Shown: positions 37,001 to 44,006 of the stretch, in pieces
Layout: each line of letters opens with the position of its first letter
Numbering within the stretch: the stretch's first letter is position 1
NCBI GenBank assembly: GCA_028047635.1
Contig: JAOFXR010000019.1
Span: 1-47,900, forward strand
Origin: Verrucomicrobiales bacterium
Lineage (GTDB): Bacteria > Verrucomicrobiota > Verrucomicrobiia > Verrucomicrobiales > DEV007
Direction of reading: 5' to 3'
DNA: 47,900 bases
Position numbers and translations under genes: made by a program
Notes under the pieces: generated by a model
What the model was told of the DNA's origin: nothing
The model's input: the letters and a program-made list of their open reading frames with translations, nothing else
The model's database searches: none

Positions 37001-37055
37001 CCCCGAGCGCGGCGAGAATGGCCTGGAATTCCTCTTCCTGTTCGTCGTGGCTCAT
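34017..37055 (-). CDS. Anti-sigma-like, transmembrane, cytochrome c and PSD1 (DUF1549/DUF1553) fusion protein
   Basis: A 1012-residue protein. Residues 1-85 are a cytoplasmic helical domain resembling anti-sigma N-termini of this lineage (ELTDWERERLWELLEENPERIASF), without a zinc HC2 motif. One transmembrane segment follows at about 88-108 (WRYVAATVALVAAIVIFLVGP). The extracytoplasmic part has a planctomycete-type cytochrome c motif CFFCHG near residue 200, a DUF1549 region with CAQCHTHKYDPI near 488, a coiled-coil-like Glu/Lys stretch near 560-600 and a DUF1553 region (PRNLRLAKW-like, VTVNRIWQQFFGIGIV). It overlaps both neighbours by 4 bases. Sensing through a haem or glycan-linked outer domain to control the sigma factor is an inference. 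Confidence 0.92.
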   Translation of the reverse strand: MSHDEQEEEFQAILAALGERELTDWERERLWELLEENPERIASFSDHCFVGAELGAITDHELLEAGIELPIRNVVTMPSSHSSPAALPKWRYVAATVALVAAIVIFLVGPSSGPVASDATDLVIVKPALEFDAQPAEAMVARQANLSLDDPNDEAVALSGSAALANSRNPRGGKPEGAATVPGQISFNHHVRPILSENCFFCHGPDEKTQEAGLRLDKVEAATADLGGYAAIVPGNAEKSEVWLRILSDDPDELMPPADSHRELSPADREILRRWINDGAQYDPHWAFMTPEKTELPALDSDWIKNPIDTFILERLTSENLVPNSPASARTLLRRISLDLTGLPPLPVDLAAFEKQYDDDPDKAISDAVTHILASPHFGERMALAWLDAARYGDSNGFQQDGNRHQWPWRDWVVKAYNENMPFDQFTIEQIAGDLLENPRDDQIIATAFNRNHMLNGEGGAIKEEQRINYVIDRVDTTATTWLGLTMACAQCHTHKYDPIQHEEYYQFFAFFNNVPETGGVDMRSGSGCAFGSGATVQLSRPLLTMPTEAQTAEQERLKVEVKRLEGEIKKQTPAIDEKRREWEKTYTLAELVDRTRFPGNVSSGLRTEEEKRNARQKQEIVDHYLAQFDHHQNEEWKQIGASVKKARTDLRKIGESILQVMVMADNPPDKMRETFILERGDYQQPTEKVSAGTPAFLPAMKPDTPRNRLGLAKWLVDPAHPLTARVTVNRIWQQFFGIGIVKTAEDFGVQGELPVHPGLLDWLAVEFVESGWDVKHLISLIVSSSAYRQDSKITPKKKELDPENRLVARGARYRLPAMVLRDQALAVSGLIIEDIGGEPVYPHQPEGLWKDFSFGKISYPHQTDPAQLHRRSLYSFWRRTSSPPNLFDSSNRQVCMVKSSITNTPLHALTLLNDITYVEAARALAGRMKKEGGSTPGTQLRFAFELATGRLPDEREKELLLNGYARSLNEFASFKPEASTYAATEKDAVELAALTRMAQVILNLDETLNRP

Positions 37056-37615
37056 AAAGATTTGTCGCGATTCCCCATCGAAAGTTGTTTCTCAACACAA
37101 GTGAGAAGGGTTCGTTTCAGTCGAAAAAGTTTTTGAGCCATCGCGTTGCGATTAATGCCCTCGTCGCTCGCGAGATGAGCAAGCGAACGCTCCTCTTGGT
37201 AGCGATTCAAAACAAGGTCACGGTGATCTTCCTTGAGTTTTCCAAGGCAAGTGATCATCGCTGCGTGTCGCCTCAGATCCTCATCATCACTCCCGTGTCG
37301 CTCGGTTACCTGATCAGCAATTTCTTCGAAAAGATCATCACCGGGTAATTCCCGATTCTGTTGACGGGCGAGTTTACGTCGATAATTTTGGACCTGAAAA
37401 AAGCCGATGCGAAACGCCCAGGCACGAAAGTCACCTTCGGGATCGTATTTATCCCGTTTTTCCCACAGCACGACACTGGTATCCTGAGTCAAATCTTCCG
37501 CCGCCGCCTCGCTACCCGTCAACGAAAGCAAAAACGCACGAAGCCGCGGCCTGATCGCCGTCATCAGAGCTTCAAAATCAGGACTTGAGTCGCTGGACTG
37601 TTTCAATGAATTCAT
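37052..37615 (-). CDS. ECF RNA polymerase sigma factor (Rhodopirellula/Verrucomicrobium type)
   Basis: A 187-residue sigma-70 family protein. Region 2 is at about residues 25-90 (FLLSLTGSEAAAEDLTQDTSVVLWEKRDKYDPEGDFRAWAF) and region 4 at about 125-178 (LVLNRYQEERSLAHLASDEGINRNAMAQKLFRLKRTLLTCVEK). Regions 1.1 and 3 are absent, as in ECF factors. The gene overlaps the anti-sigma-like fusion by 4 bases (ATGA), so the two are probably made together and the fusion is its cognate regulator. Targets are unknown; self-activation of the operon is the usual arrangement. Confidence 0.94.
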   Translation of the reverse strand: MNSLKQSSDSSPDFEALMTAIRPRLRAFLLSLTGSEAAAEDLTQDTSVVLWEKRDKYDPEGDFRAWAFRIGFFQVQNYRRKLARQQNRELPGDDLFEEIADQVTERHGSDDEDLRRHAAMITCLGKLKEDHRDLVLNRYQEERSLAHLASDEGINRNAMAQKLFRLKRTLLTCVEKQLSMGNRDKSL

Positions 37616-37696
37616 TTATTCGAGCAAAAGCCCGGGGGTGCATCAGGTTATTGTCCACCCACGCCAATCCATTACGGACGCATTTGAGGATTTACC

Positions 37697-38326
37697 CTAT
37701 GAATGCCCCAGCTGAAAAAGCCCGCGTTTCAGTGCCTCAGTCACGGCATGGGTGCGGTCTTTCGCGTTGAGCTTCGAAAGAATCGACTTCACGTGATTTT
37801 TCACTGTGTTTTCCGAAAGGGTTAGCTCCGTCCCGATCTCTTTATTGGCTTTGCCTCGGGCAATCCACTGCAAAATTTCCAATTCACGATCGGTGAGATG
37901 CGCACTCCACTCGCTCTTCGCGAGAAGTAATGAAATCTCCGGCGGCAAATACTGGCGCCCTGCTCCCACTTCCCGAATCGCTTTCAGAAGCTCGTCACTG
38001 TTTTTGTCCTTCGACATGTAACCTAGAATTCCGGCTTCAAAGGCACGACGAACGTCCTCTTCCTGCATGAAACTGGACAGCATCAGAATGCGAAACCCTT
38101 TCAGCTCTGCTGCGACTTCGATTCCGCTCATGTCACGAAGACGCAGATCGAGAATGATGACATTAGGCTTGTGCTCGGCCGCCATCGCGATGGCTTCTTC
38201 ACCGCTTGCGGCTTCAGCGACCACGGATAGGTCATTCTCATCATCGAGGAGACTCGCGAGACCCCGGCGAACAATAATGTGGTCATCGACGAGAAGGAGG
38301 CGGAGTTTTTTGGAGGTGTCAGTCAT
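37697..38326 (-). CDS. NarL/FixJ-family response regulator
   Basis: A 209-residue two-domain regulator. The receiver (residues about 9-125) has the acidic pair in LLLVDDHIIV, the phosphorylation site in VIILDLRLRDMSG, and the conserved Lys in MSKDKNSDE. The LuxR/NarL-type helix-turn-helix (residues about 145-205) reads LTDRELEILQWIARGKANKEIGTELTLSENTVKNHVKSILSKL. It overlaps the histidine kinase stop by 4 bases, which fixes the pairing. It would bind DNA after phosphorylation; the target regulon is unknown. Confidence 0.96.
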   Translation of the reverse strand: MTDTSKKLRLLLVDDHIIVRRGLASLLDDENDLSVVAEAASGEEAIAMAAEHKPNVIILDLRLRDMSGIEVAAELKGFRILMLSSFMQEEDVRRAFEAGILGYMSKDKNSDELLKAIREVGAGRQYLPPEISLLLAKSEWSAHLTDRELEILQWIARGKANKEIGTELTLSENTVKNHVKSILSKLNAKDRTHAVTEALKRGLFQLGHS

Positions 38327-40347
38327 GAAAGTGAAATGGGTAAAGTGAGATTGAGTCGAGTCCCTTCATCAGAAGTCTCTACTGAAAGAGCTGCCTCAAT
38401 TTCTTTGGCACGCTCTTGCATACCCAAAATACCAAAGTGACCAGCCGGTTTAATCGCCGGATCGAATCCGTGGCCGTTATCACTCACACAGAAAACAAGT
38501 TCCTCATCCGTTTTACCGGTCGCGATACCGATACTGTCGCCGCCACTATGACGAATCGCGTTCATGACCGCCTCGAGGAGAATACGATGACACGCGTAGG
38601 CTGTTTCGGCATCGAGGGTGAGGCGCTCCGCCCCCAAAGTATGGTGAACGATCAACCGAAGCTCTGCCTCTTCACAGCGCTCCCGGGCAATCGCGATCGT
38701 GGTATCAGGAAAATTTAGTGAATCCGCCGCCGCAGGAATACGCAGCCCGCTCAGTGAATCCCGCGCCTCAGCGAGACTGTGCTCAACCATCTGCCGCGCA
38801 AGGTCGAGCTTATCCTTTGCTTTCTCCGGATCGGATTCGATGTGATTTTTCACCGACGCCAGCTGATAACCCACTCCCGAAAACCCCTGCGACAAAGTAT
38901 CGTGCAACTCACGGGCGATGCGATTCCGCTCTTCCAGCGCCGCGTTAGATACGAGCTGGCTTTCAATCAGCGCCGTCTGTTTCTCAACGCGACGCTTCAG
39001 CGCGAGGGTCCAGAAAAGCGAAAGGATAAAAACCGCAAGCAAGGCCAGGATCGCAATAAAATAACGCTGAGGCGTCCACCACGAGGGAATTTGCAGAATA
39101 TCGATATCTGCCCCCGACCGGGCAGCCAAAGTAACCGAACGCAACTGCCCTCGCTCATCGGCATCGACGAGTTTGACACCCGTGACTTCAATTTCACTAC
39201 CAATCGTTGGCAGTGATTCCGCCTCCAACTCTTTTGGAAGGCGCACCGGCAGAATTTGCTCTTCAAGCTGCAAACTCAGCAAACGGCCTTGCTGCTCAAT
39301 CAAGCGCCCCTTCACTTTCACGAGACGCATTGCCTGACTTCGCGAAAAAGGATCGGGATCTGCAATCGCCTCGACCGGGTCCGTCTGCTCCTCCGCCGCA
39401 GCAAGCGAAGCATAACGAAGCCCCACAAAAAATCCTTCTGTCTTCGGCAACCCCGTAAACACGATCTCATCGCCCAGGGTCACCTCGTGAGGCTGAAGGG
39501 TTTGGACACGGGCACCGAACTCCCCCGACTGGGCCACCAACGTTCTTGCATCCTCGACCAAGGTCACCTTCGCGACCGTTTGAACCAAACCCGGCTTCGT
39601 GCGCTTTGAATCCCACCGCCCGATCTCGTCGAGAGTCACTTCAGGAATCTTCTTTTGCTGTTCAACGAGTTCAACATTCTTATGACTCGAACAAACGATA
39701 TCAGAACCAATACGTTGTCTTCGATCGTTGAAAAGCGGCGCCCCGGTGCCGCGCAACTTTACCCATGACCCAACCATTCTCTCGAGCCGCTTCACATCGA
39801 ACTCACTTTGCTGATTCCGAAAACGAATCGTGAGATCATTCTCACCCGTCACGAGTAACCCCTGACCGGCGGATCTGAATTCTTCATCAAAGTCCACCGA
39901 CACCAAAAGGCCCTCGATCTCAATCCAGCGATTGTCGCCGATACCGGTTTGAATAAAGTCGGGACGAAAATTCAAAGGCCGGGGCATCCCCGTTCCCCCG
40001 TGTCGCTTGATTTCATCGACCACCACGTAGGGACCGTAAAAGCCACCGGTCACATTGCCGTAGATTTCAACCGACTCTGAAAGTCGGGGAATCTGATCCC
40101 CCGACACTTCGAAGAACATTCCGCCCGTATTATCCTGACCGTCAAACCCAGCGGACAAGTGCGATGTTACAGTGACCCGCAGGATCACCGGCGGTGCCAT
40201 CCGCGCCTCTTCATAGCTGAGCTTTCGAATCGCATCGATAGATCTCAAAGGTCTTAACGATTCCGGACCATCTGCCGCCCAGGCACTCGTCGTCGCAACG
40301 ACGAAAAGGCAGAGCATACCAAAAGGACTATGACCGGTAAAATTCAT
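38323..40347 (-). CDS. Sensor histidine kinase (NarX/DesK type, HisKA_3) with periplasmic OB-fold-like sensor
   Basis: A 674-residue membrane kinase. Signal-like N-terminus, then about 400 extracytoplasmic residues containing repeated nucleic-acid-binding-like barrel segments (VEIYGNVTGGFYGPYVVVDEI, VKLRGTGAPLFNDRRQRIG, VKVKGRLIEQQGRLLSLQL). The transmembrane helix is near residues 430-452 (YFIAILALLAVFILSLFW). HisKA_3 follows with the phosphorylated His in ARELHDTLSQGFSG near 480, then a HATPase domain with EAVMNAIRHS, DNGHGF and GILGMQERA. It autophosphorylates and passes the phosphate to the adjacent NarL-type regulator. The ligand of the barrel-rich outer part is unknown. A 16-base palindrome lies upstream at 40396. 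Confidence 0.93.
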   Translation of the reverse strand: MNFTGHSPFGMLCLFVVATTSAWAADGPESLRPLRSIDAIRKLSYEEARMAPPVILRVTVTSHLSAGFDGQDNTGGMFFEVSGDQIPRLSESVEIYGNVTGGFYGPYVVVDEIKRHGGTGMPRPLNFRPDFIQTGIGDNRWIEIEGLLVSVDFDEEFRSAGQGLLVTGENDLTIRFRNQQSEFDVKRLERMVGSWVKLRGTGAPLFNDRRQRIGSDIVCSSHKNVELVEQQKKIPEVTLDEIGRWDSKRTKPGLVQTVAKVTLVEDARTLVAQSGEFGARVQTLQPHEVTLGDEIVFTGLPKTEGFFVGLRYASLAAAEEQTDPVEAIADPDPFSRSQAMRLVKVKGRLIEQQGRLLSLQLEEQILPVRLPKELEAESLPTIGSEIEVTGVKLVDADERGQLRSVTLAARSGADIDILQIPSWWTPQRYFIAILALLAVFILSLFWTLALKRRVEKQTALIESQLVSNAALEERNRIARELHDTLSQGFSGVGYQLASVKNHIESDPEKAKDKLDLARQMVEHSLAEARDSLSGLRIPAAADSLNFPDTTIAIARERCEEAELRLIVHHTLGAERLTLDAETAYACHRILLEAVMNAIRHSGGDSIGIATGKTDEELVFCVSDNGHGFDPAIKPAGHFGILGMQERAKEIEAALSVETSDEGTRLNLTLPISLS

Positions 40348-40395
40348 TCACCGTGAAGGTATCACGAAAACCGGTCCACGCGATAGAATCACTTT

Positions 40396-40411
40396 TGGCT
40401 CTTTTGAGCCA
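40396..40411. promoter_or_regulatory. Perfect palindrome between the globin gene and the two-component operon
   Basis: TGGCTC-TTTT-GAGCCA forms a 6-bp stem with a four-base centre. No T-run follows on either strand, so it is not a good terminator. It lies 49 bases upstream of the sensor kinase start and could be an operator, possibly for its own regulator. Confidence 0.3.
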
Positions 40412-40450
40412 TTGGTAGCGTTAAAGGGAACCCATCAGATGTGGCTCTCC

Positions 40451-40837
40451 CTACTCCGCCCCGCCTGTGTCGTTTGAGATCTCATCGATCTCAACATTCA
40501 CCCGCGAGATCAAATCCATAACGTCCTGACTGGAAAGGTCGGTGGTGTCATTTAAAGTCGCGAGGAGATGCTCCGTAAAGCGCTGAAACGCAGCATTACT
40601 GATATGCATATGCTGATGGACATGAGCAAGCGGACGACCGGTGTATTCGGCAGGCCCACCCGTCGCCATCGCAAAAAACTCCCGCTGCATGCGGATCAAT
40701 TTTCCCATGGGAACCTTCTCAAAATGCGGGGAGAGAGCGGGATCTTTTAAAACCCGCTCGTAGAACGCTTCAATGAGCTTGGCAATTCCTTCCTCGCCTC
40801 CAATTCGATCGTAAATAGTGCCGTCTTCTTCTTTCAT
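40451..40837 (-). CDS. Group 1 truncated hemoglobin
   Basis: A 128-residue globin of the two-over-two type: YDRIGGEEGIAKLIEAFYERVLKDPALSPHF, LIRMQREFFAMATGG, YTGRPLAHVHQHMHISNAAFQRFTEHL. The proximal haem ligand is expected in the AHVHQHMHIS segment, and the tyrosine of IEAFYERV near the N-terminus is the usual distal B10 residue. Group 1 truncated globins scavenge nitric oxide or bind oxygen. No adjacent partner reductase is visible; the two-component operon lies 103 bases downstream on the same strand, and the transporter pseudogene lies just upstream. Confidence 0.93.
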   Translation of the reverse strand: MKEEDGTIYDRIGGEEGIAKLIEAFYERVLKDPALSPHFEKVPMGKLIRMQREFFAMATGGPAEYTGRPLAHVHQHMHISNAAFQRFTEHLLATLNDTTDLSSQDVMDLISRVNVEIDEISNDTGGAE

Positions 40838-40862
40838 AAATCTGAATCTATAAGTTCTCCCC

Positions 40863-42316
40863 TTACAAAACCATCAAAGCGATGAGTTGGGCAATCACAA
40901 CCCGCAGGATCATCGTGAGAGGATATACCGTGGCATACGAAACCGCCGGCGAATCACTGCCTGCCATGCCTGTGGCGAAAACCAAAACAGGCGGGTCCGT
41001 CATCGACCCTGAGAACAGCCCTGACAGCATCATCAAATTCATTCGATGAACTTTGCGGCAAATTGTCCCAATGACTAGAAGAGGAACCAGCGTAACAAGC
41101 ACCCCGAGACCGACCCACTTCAATCCCTCACCCGTAAAGACTGTTACGAAAAATTTCTCACCCGCGAGCAAGCCAACGCAGGCAAGGAAGAGAATGATAC
41201 CCAGCTCGCGAAGCGCCCGATTCGTATTGTCCGGCATATTGACAACCAAGGGGCCGATCCGGCCCAACCGGCTTAGCAGAATCGCAATGAGAAGAGGACC
41301 ACCCGCGAGCCCAAGTCGCAACGGTGCAGGCAACCAGTCAACTTTGGCTGGCAAAAGACCCAGGAAAATGATCGAAAAATTGGTTTCGTTCAGCCGGTGA
41401 ACCTGGTTCCCCAGTAATTCAGTCACCTCATCCAGACTTGATTTCGGCCCCACGATCTGAAGATGGTCTCCGAACTGAAGGCGCAGATCCGGCAGGGCGG
41501 AGAATACATGATCCTACCGCGCAATCCTCGTAACCGTGACCCCATACAGCGGATCCAGTCCCAATTCTTTTACCGATTTTCCGATCACTTTGTCATTGGT
41601 CAGCACGACCCGCCGGAAAGAAACCTCGCCGGATTCCTTCATCAAGTCAGTCTCTGATGCACTTCCAATGACCCGCCTGAACTGCTCGAGGTGATCCTGC
41701 GTCCCCACCACCATTAGCAGGTCACCCATAAAAAGCTCCGTGGAAAGACCCGCCGTCAGTGTCTCCTTCGTCTCTTTTCGCCTAACCCGTGAGACAATCA
41801 CTTCGGTCTCACTGCGGCCGGGGATCTCCTCGACTCTCAACCCATTCAGGTTCGGGTTTTCGACTACCAGATTCATTCTCTCGAGGGATTCACCCCCTTC
41901 ACTTTGGGCTGAGCGAAATGCCTCTGCCTCCGCCTCAATATTCACGCGAAAGAAACGCTTCATGAGAAGCAGGCTCCCAACCCGATAATCGCCGCCGCGT
42001 AGAGATTCAATTTGAGCCCTTCCTTGCGCAACGAGGCAAAAAAACCGGCGCCCATTTGAAGCCCTAAAGAAAAAACGAACAGAATCAGGCCAAACTCTTT
42101 GATGAAATGAGCGACATGATAATCCGGACGAAAGCCAAAGTGCGAAACGATTAGTCCGGCAAAGAGAACACCAACGATACCTGGCCGAACCCCGAAGATC
42201 GAGATACGCCCGATCCCGATTCCCGCGAGGGCAACCACACTGAAAAGCAGCAAATCAAGGGCAACGGGATGAGCCTCCTGCCACACCTGCCAGGTATCTG
42301 TTATCAGTGAAAACAT
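40863..42316 (-). pseudogene. Decayed AspT/YidE-type transporter with TrkA-C domains
   Basis: Three open stretches, in order, correspond to one 10-helix secondary transporter of the AspT/YidE/YbjL family. N-terminal helices (GIGIGRISIFGVRPGIVGVLFAGL, FGLILFVFSLGLQMGAGFF) end in a premature stop at 41960. The following TrkA_C-like cytoplasmic part (MGDLLMVVGTQDHLEQFRRVIG) is in another frame, and the helices that should lie between are missing. It ends at TAG 41514-41516. The same frame continues with FSALPDLRLQFGDHLQIVG and the C-terminal helices (GIILFLACVGLLAG, PVLVFATGMAGSDSPAVSYATVYPLTMILRV). One internal deletion with frame change plus one nonsense codon are needed to explain this. I take the gene as inactive. 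Confidence 0.85.
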
Positions 42317-42423
42317 CTCAACTCAGCTAGGGCAGAATTCATGCCAGCTCAGTTAAGGACCTCCAGGAAAATAGGCTCCCTTTTTTGCGTTTCAATTCTA
42401 TCACTCCACACCACTCGCACTTC

Positions 42424-43143
42424 CTAAGGAGCCTTCGCTACCTTAGGTGCAAAGATAACGGCACCTTTTTCGATTCTCGGCTCAAAACCGGTGAGCTCAG
42501 CGGAGTATCTAAGCACCTCACTCAAAGGCACTTTGGTAAGAGTAAAAGTTACCTCCGGCTCCTTATCGACAGCGGGATCGGGAACAAAGACAAAATTGAT
42601 GCCACGTTTTTTTGGATCGGCCTCGGTAGTAAAGAGCTGACTCGAGTACGACCTCATCAAGTCGATCGCATCACTCAACGGCACGCTCGAGAATTCGACT
42701 CCCGGCACGATGATTTGCCGTAATTTTTGCAAAACCGCCCGATTCGAAGCCGTTGGCTTGGCAGGTCTTCGCTTCCACTCCGCCGCTTTGCTTAGCATCA
42801 CCGCATGCTGATCAATCTTGATTTCAAGCCTCGCAATTTCAGAAAGAAACCACAGCGCCTGCCCTAACGAGACATTCTGCAAATTAAGGGAAACCGGCGT
42901 ATTCCCCAGCGACTCGTCGCCACTGAGGATGAAATTCACCCCACCGGCAGGACTGCCCGAAAGCTCCGCACTCCGCGCCGAGAGAAATTCGACCGCTTCA
43001 TGAAGAGCGGCATCTGAAGGCTCGATCGAGGGCAGGACAATTGTTTGCAGCTTCTTCGCGGGGCTCTGCGCATTGCAGAAAGAGGGGAAAGCTCCGAGCA
43101 GAGCCATCATCGAAATGAGAGGAAGCCAAAATTTCTTGACCAT
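42424..43143 (-). CDS. Exported STN/secretin short-domain-like protein
   Basis: A 239-residue exported protein; ATG at 43143. Signal peptide MVKKFWLPLISMMALLGAFPSFCNA. Two related copies follow. The first runs from IVLPSIEPSDAALHEAVEFLSARSAEL to VSLNLQNVSLGQALWFLSEIARL, the second from IIVPGVEFSSVPLSDAIDLMRSYSSQL to VTFTLTKVPLSEVLRYSAELTGF. Each ends in the 'L-x-x-V-x-L-x-x-A-L-x-x-L' strand-helix typical of STN domains found in secretins and TonB receptors. No pore domain is present. Stand-alone STN-repeat proteins of this kind are common in Verrucomicrobiota; function unknown. The same type of motif occurs in the broken gene at 30432. Confidence 0.82.
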   Translation of the reverse strand: MVKKFWLPLISMMALLGAFPSFCNAQSPAKKLQTIVLPSIEPSDAALHEAVEFLSARSAELSGSPAGGVNFILSGDESLGNTPVSLNLQNVSLGQALWFLSEIARLEIKIDQHAVMLSKAAEWKRRPAKPTASNRAVLQKLRQIIVPGVEFSSVPLSDAIDLMRSYSSQLFTTEADPKKRGINFVFVPDPAVDKEPEVTFTLTKVPLSEVLRYSAELTGFEPRIEKGAVIFAPKVAKAP

Positions 43144-43295
43144 CAAGATCTACAATTTGGCCGCTTTTGACAAGGGAGAAGGGCTCGTATTTAAGGATCC
43201 AAACATTTCAGACCACTCGCCACGAGCCTCTCTCCCGTCAAAATTTCACGTCCTGAGGTTTCGCATCAGCCATTCACGGGTAAAGTCCCTCATCT

Positions 43296-43940
43296 ATGGC
43301 TGCGATTCCTTCCCAACAAATCCTCGACTCCCTCAACTGGCGCTACGCGACGAAAGTTTTCGACCCCGCAAAGAAGATCAGCAGCGCCGATTGGAATGCT
43401 CTCGAAGAGTCGCTCATTTTAACACCCTCTTCATTTGGCCTTCAGCCATGGGAATTCGTCCTCGTTGAGAATCCCTCGATCCGCGAGCAACTTGTCAAAT
43501 TTTCCTGGAATCAACGTCAGGTCGCCGATGCTTCGCACCTCCTCGTCATCGCGATTCGCACCGATATTGATGCCAAATGGGTCGATCATTTCGTGAGCCG
43601 CGTCGAAGAAATTCGCGGCGACCAGGGAGCTTTTACCGGCTACCGCGATATGATGGCGGGCTTCGTCAGTAATCTCGACGAGGATGGCGTCAAACAGTGG
43701 GCAAAACTACAAACCTACATCGCTCTCGGTCAGTTTATGACCTGCGCCGCACTGATGGAAATCGACGCCTGCCCCATGGAAGGATTCGTCGCCGACCAAT
43801 ACGATGAGATTCTCGGGTTTAAAGACAAAAACCTCACCACTGCGGTTCTCTGTCCCGCGGGTTATCGTTCCGATGAGGACAAATACGCTCACCTTCCCAA
43901 AGTGAGGTTCCCCAAAGATCAGATGATCTCGCGCATCTAG
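43296..43940 (+). CDS. NAD(P)H-dependent nitroreductase-family oxidoreductase
   Basis: A 214-residue FMN enzyme. It starts ILDSLNWRYATKVFDPAKKI, the common nitroreductase N-terminus in which Arg and Lys bind FMN phosphate, then LTPSSFGLQPWEFVLVEN (substrate/FMN loop), ALGQFMTCAALMEIDACPMEGF and the C-terminal LCPAGYRSDEDKYAHLPKVR, which fits the NfsB-like group. It reduces quinones or nitro compounds with NAD(P)H. Stands alone on the plus strand, 67 bases before the sulfatase; it ends in TAG. Confidence 0.95.
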   Translation: MAAIPSQQILDSLNWRYATKVFDPAKKISSADWNALEESLILTPSSFGLQPWEFVLVENPSIREQLVKFSWNQRQVADASHLLVIAIRTDIDAKWVDHFVSRVEEIRGDQGAFTGYRDMMAGFVSNLDEDGVKQWAKLQTYIALGQFMTCAALMEIDACPMEGFVADQYDEILGFKDKNLTTAVLCPAGYRSDEDKYAHLPKVRFPKDQMISRI

Positions 43941-44006
43941 AGACGTCGCGAGTGCCCCGGTTTAAGGCCTTGCCTCGAAATGGCCCTTGTGAAAGGATCC
44001 CTTCCA

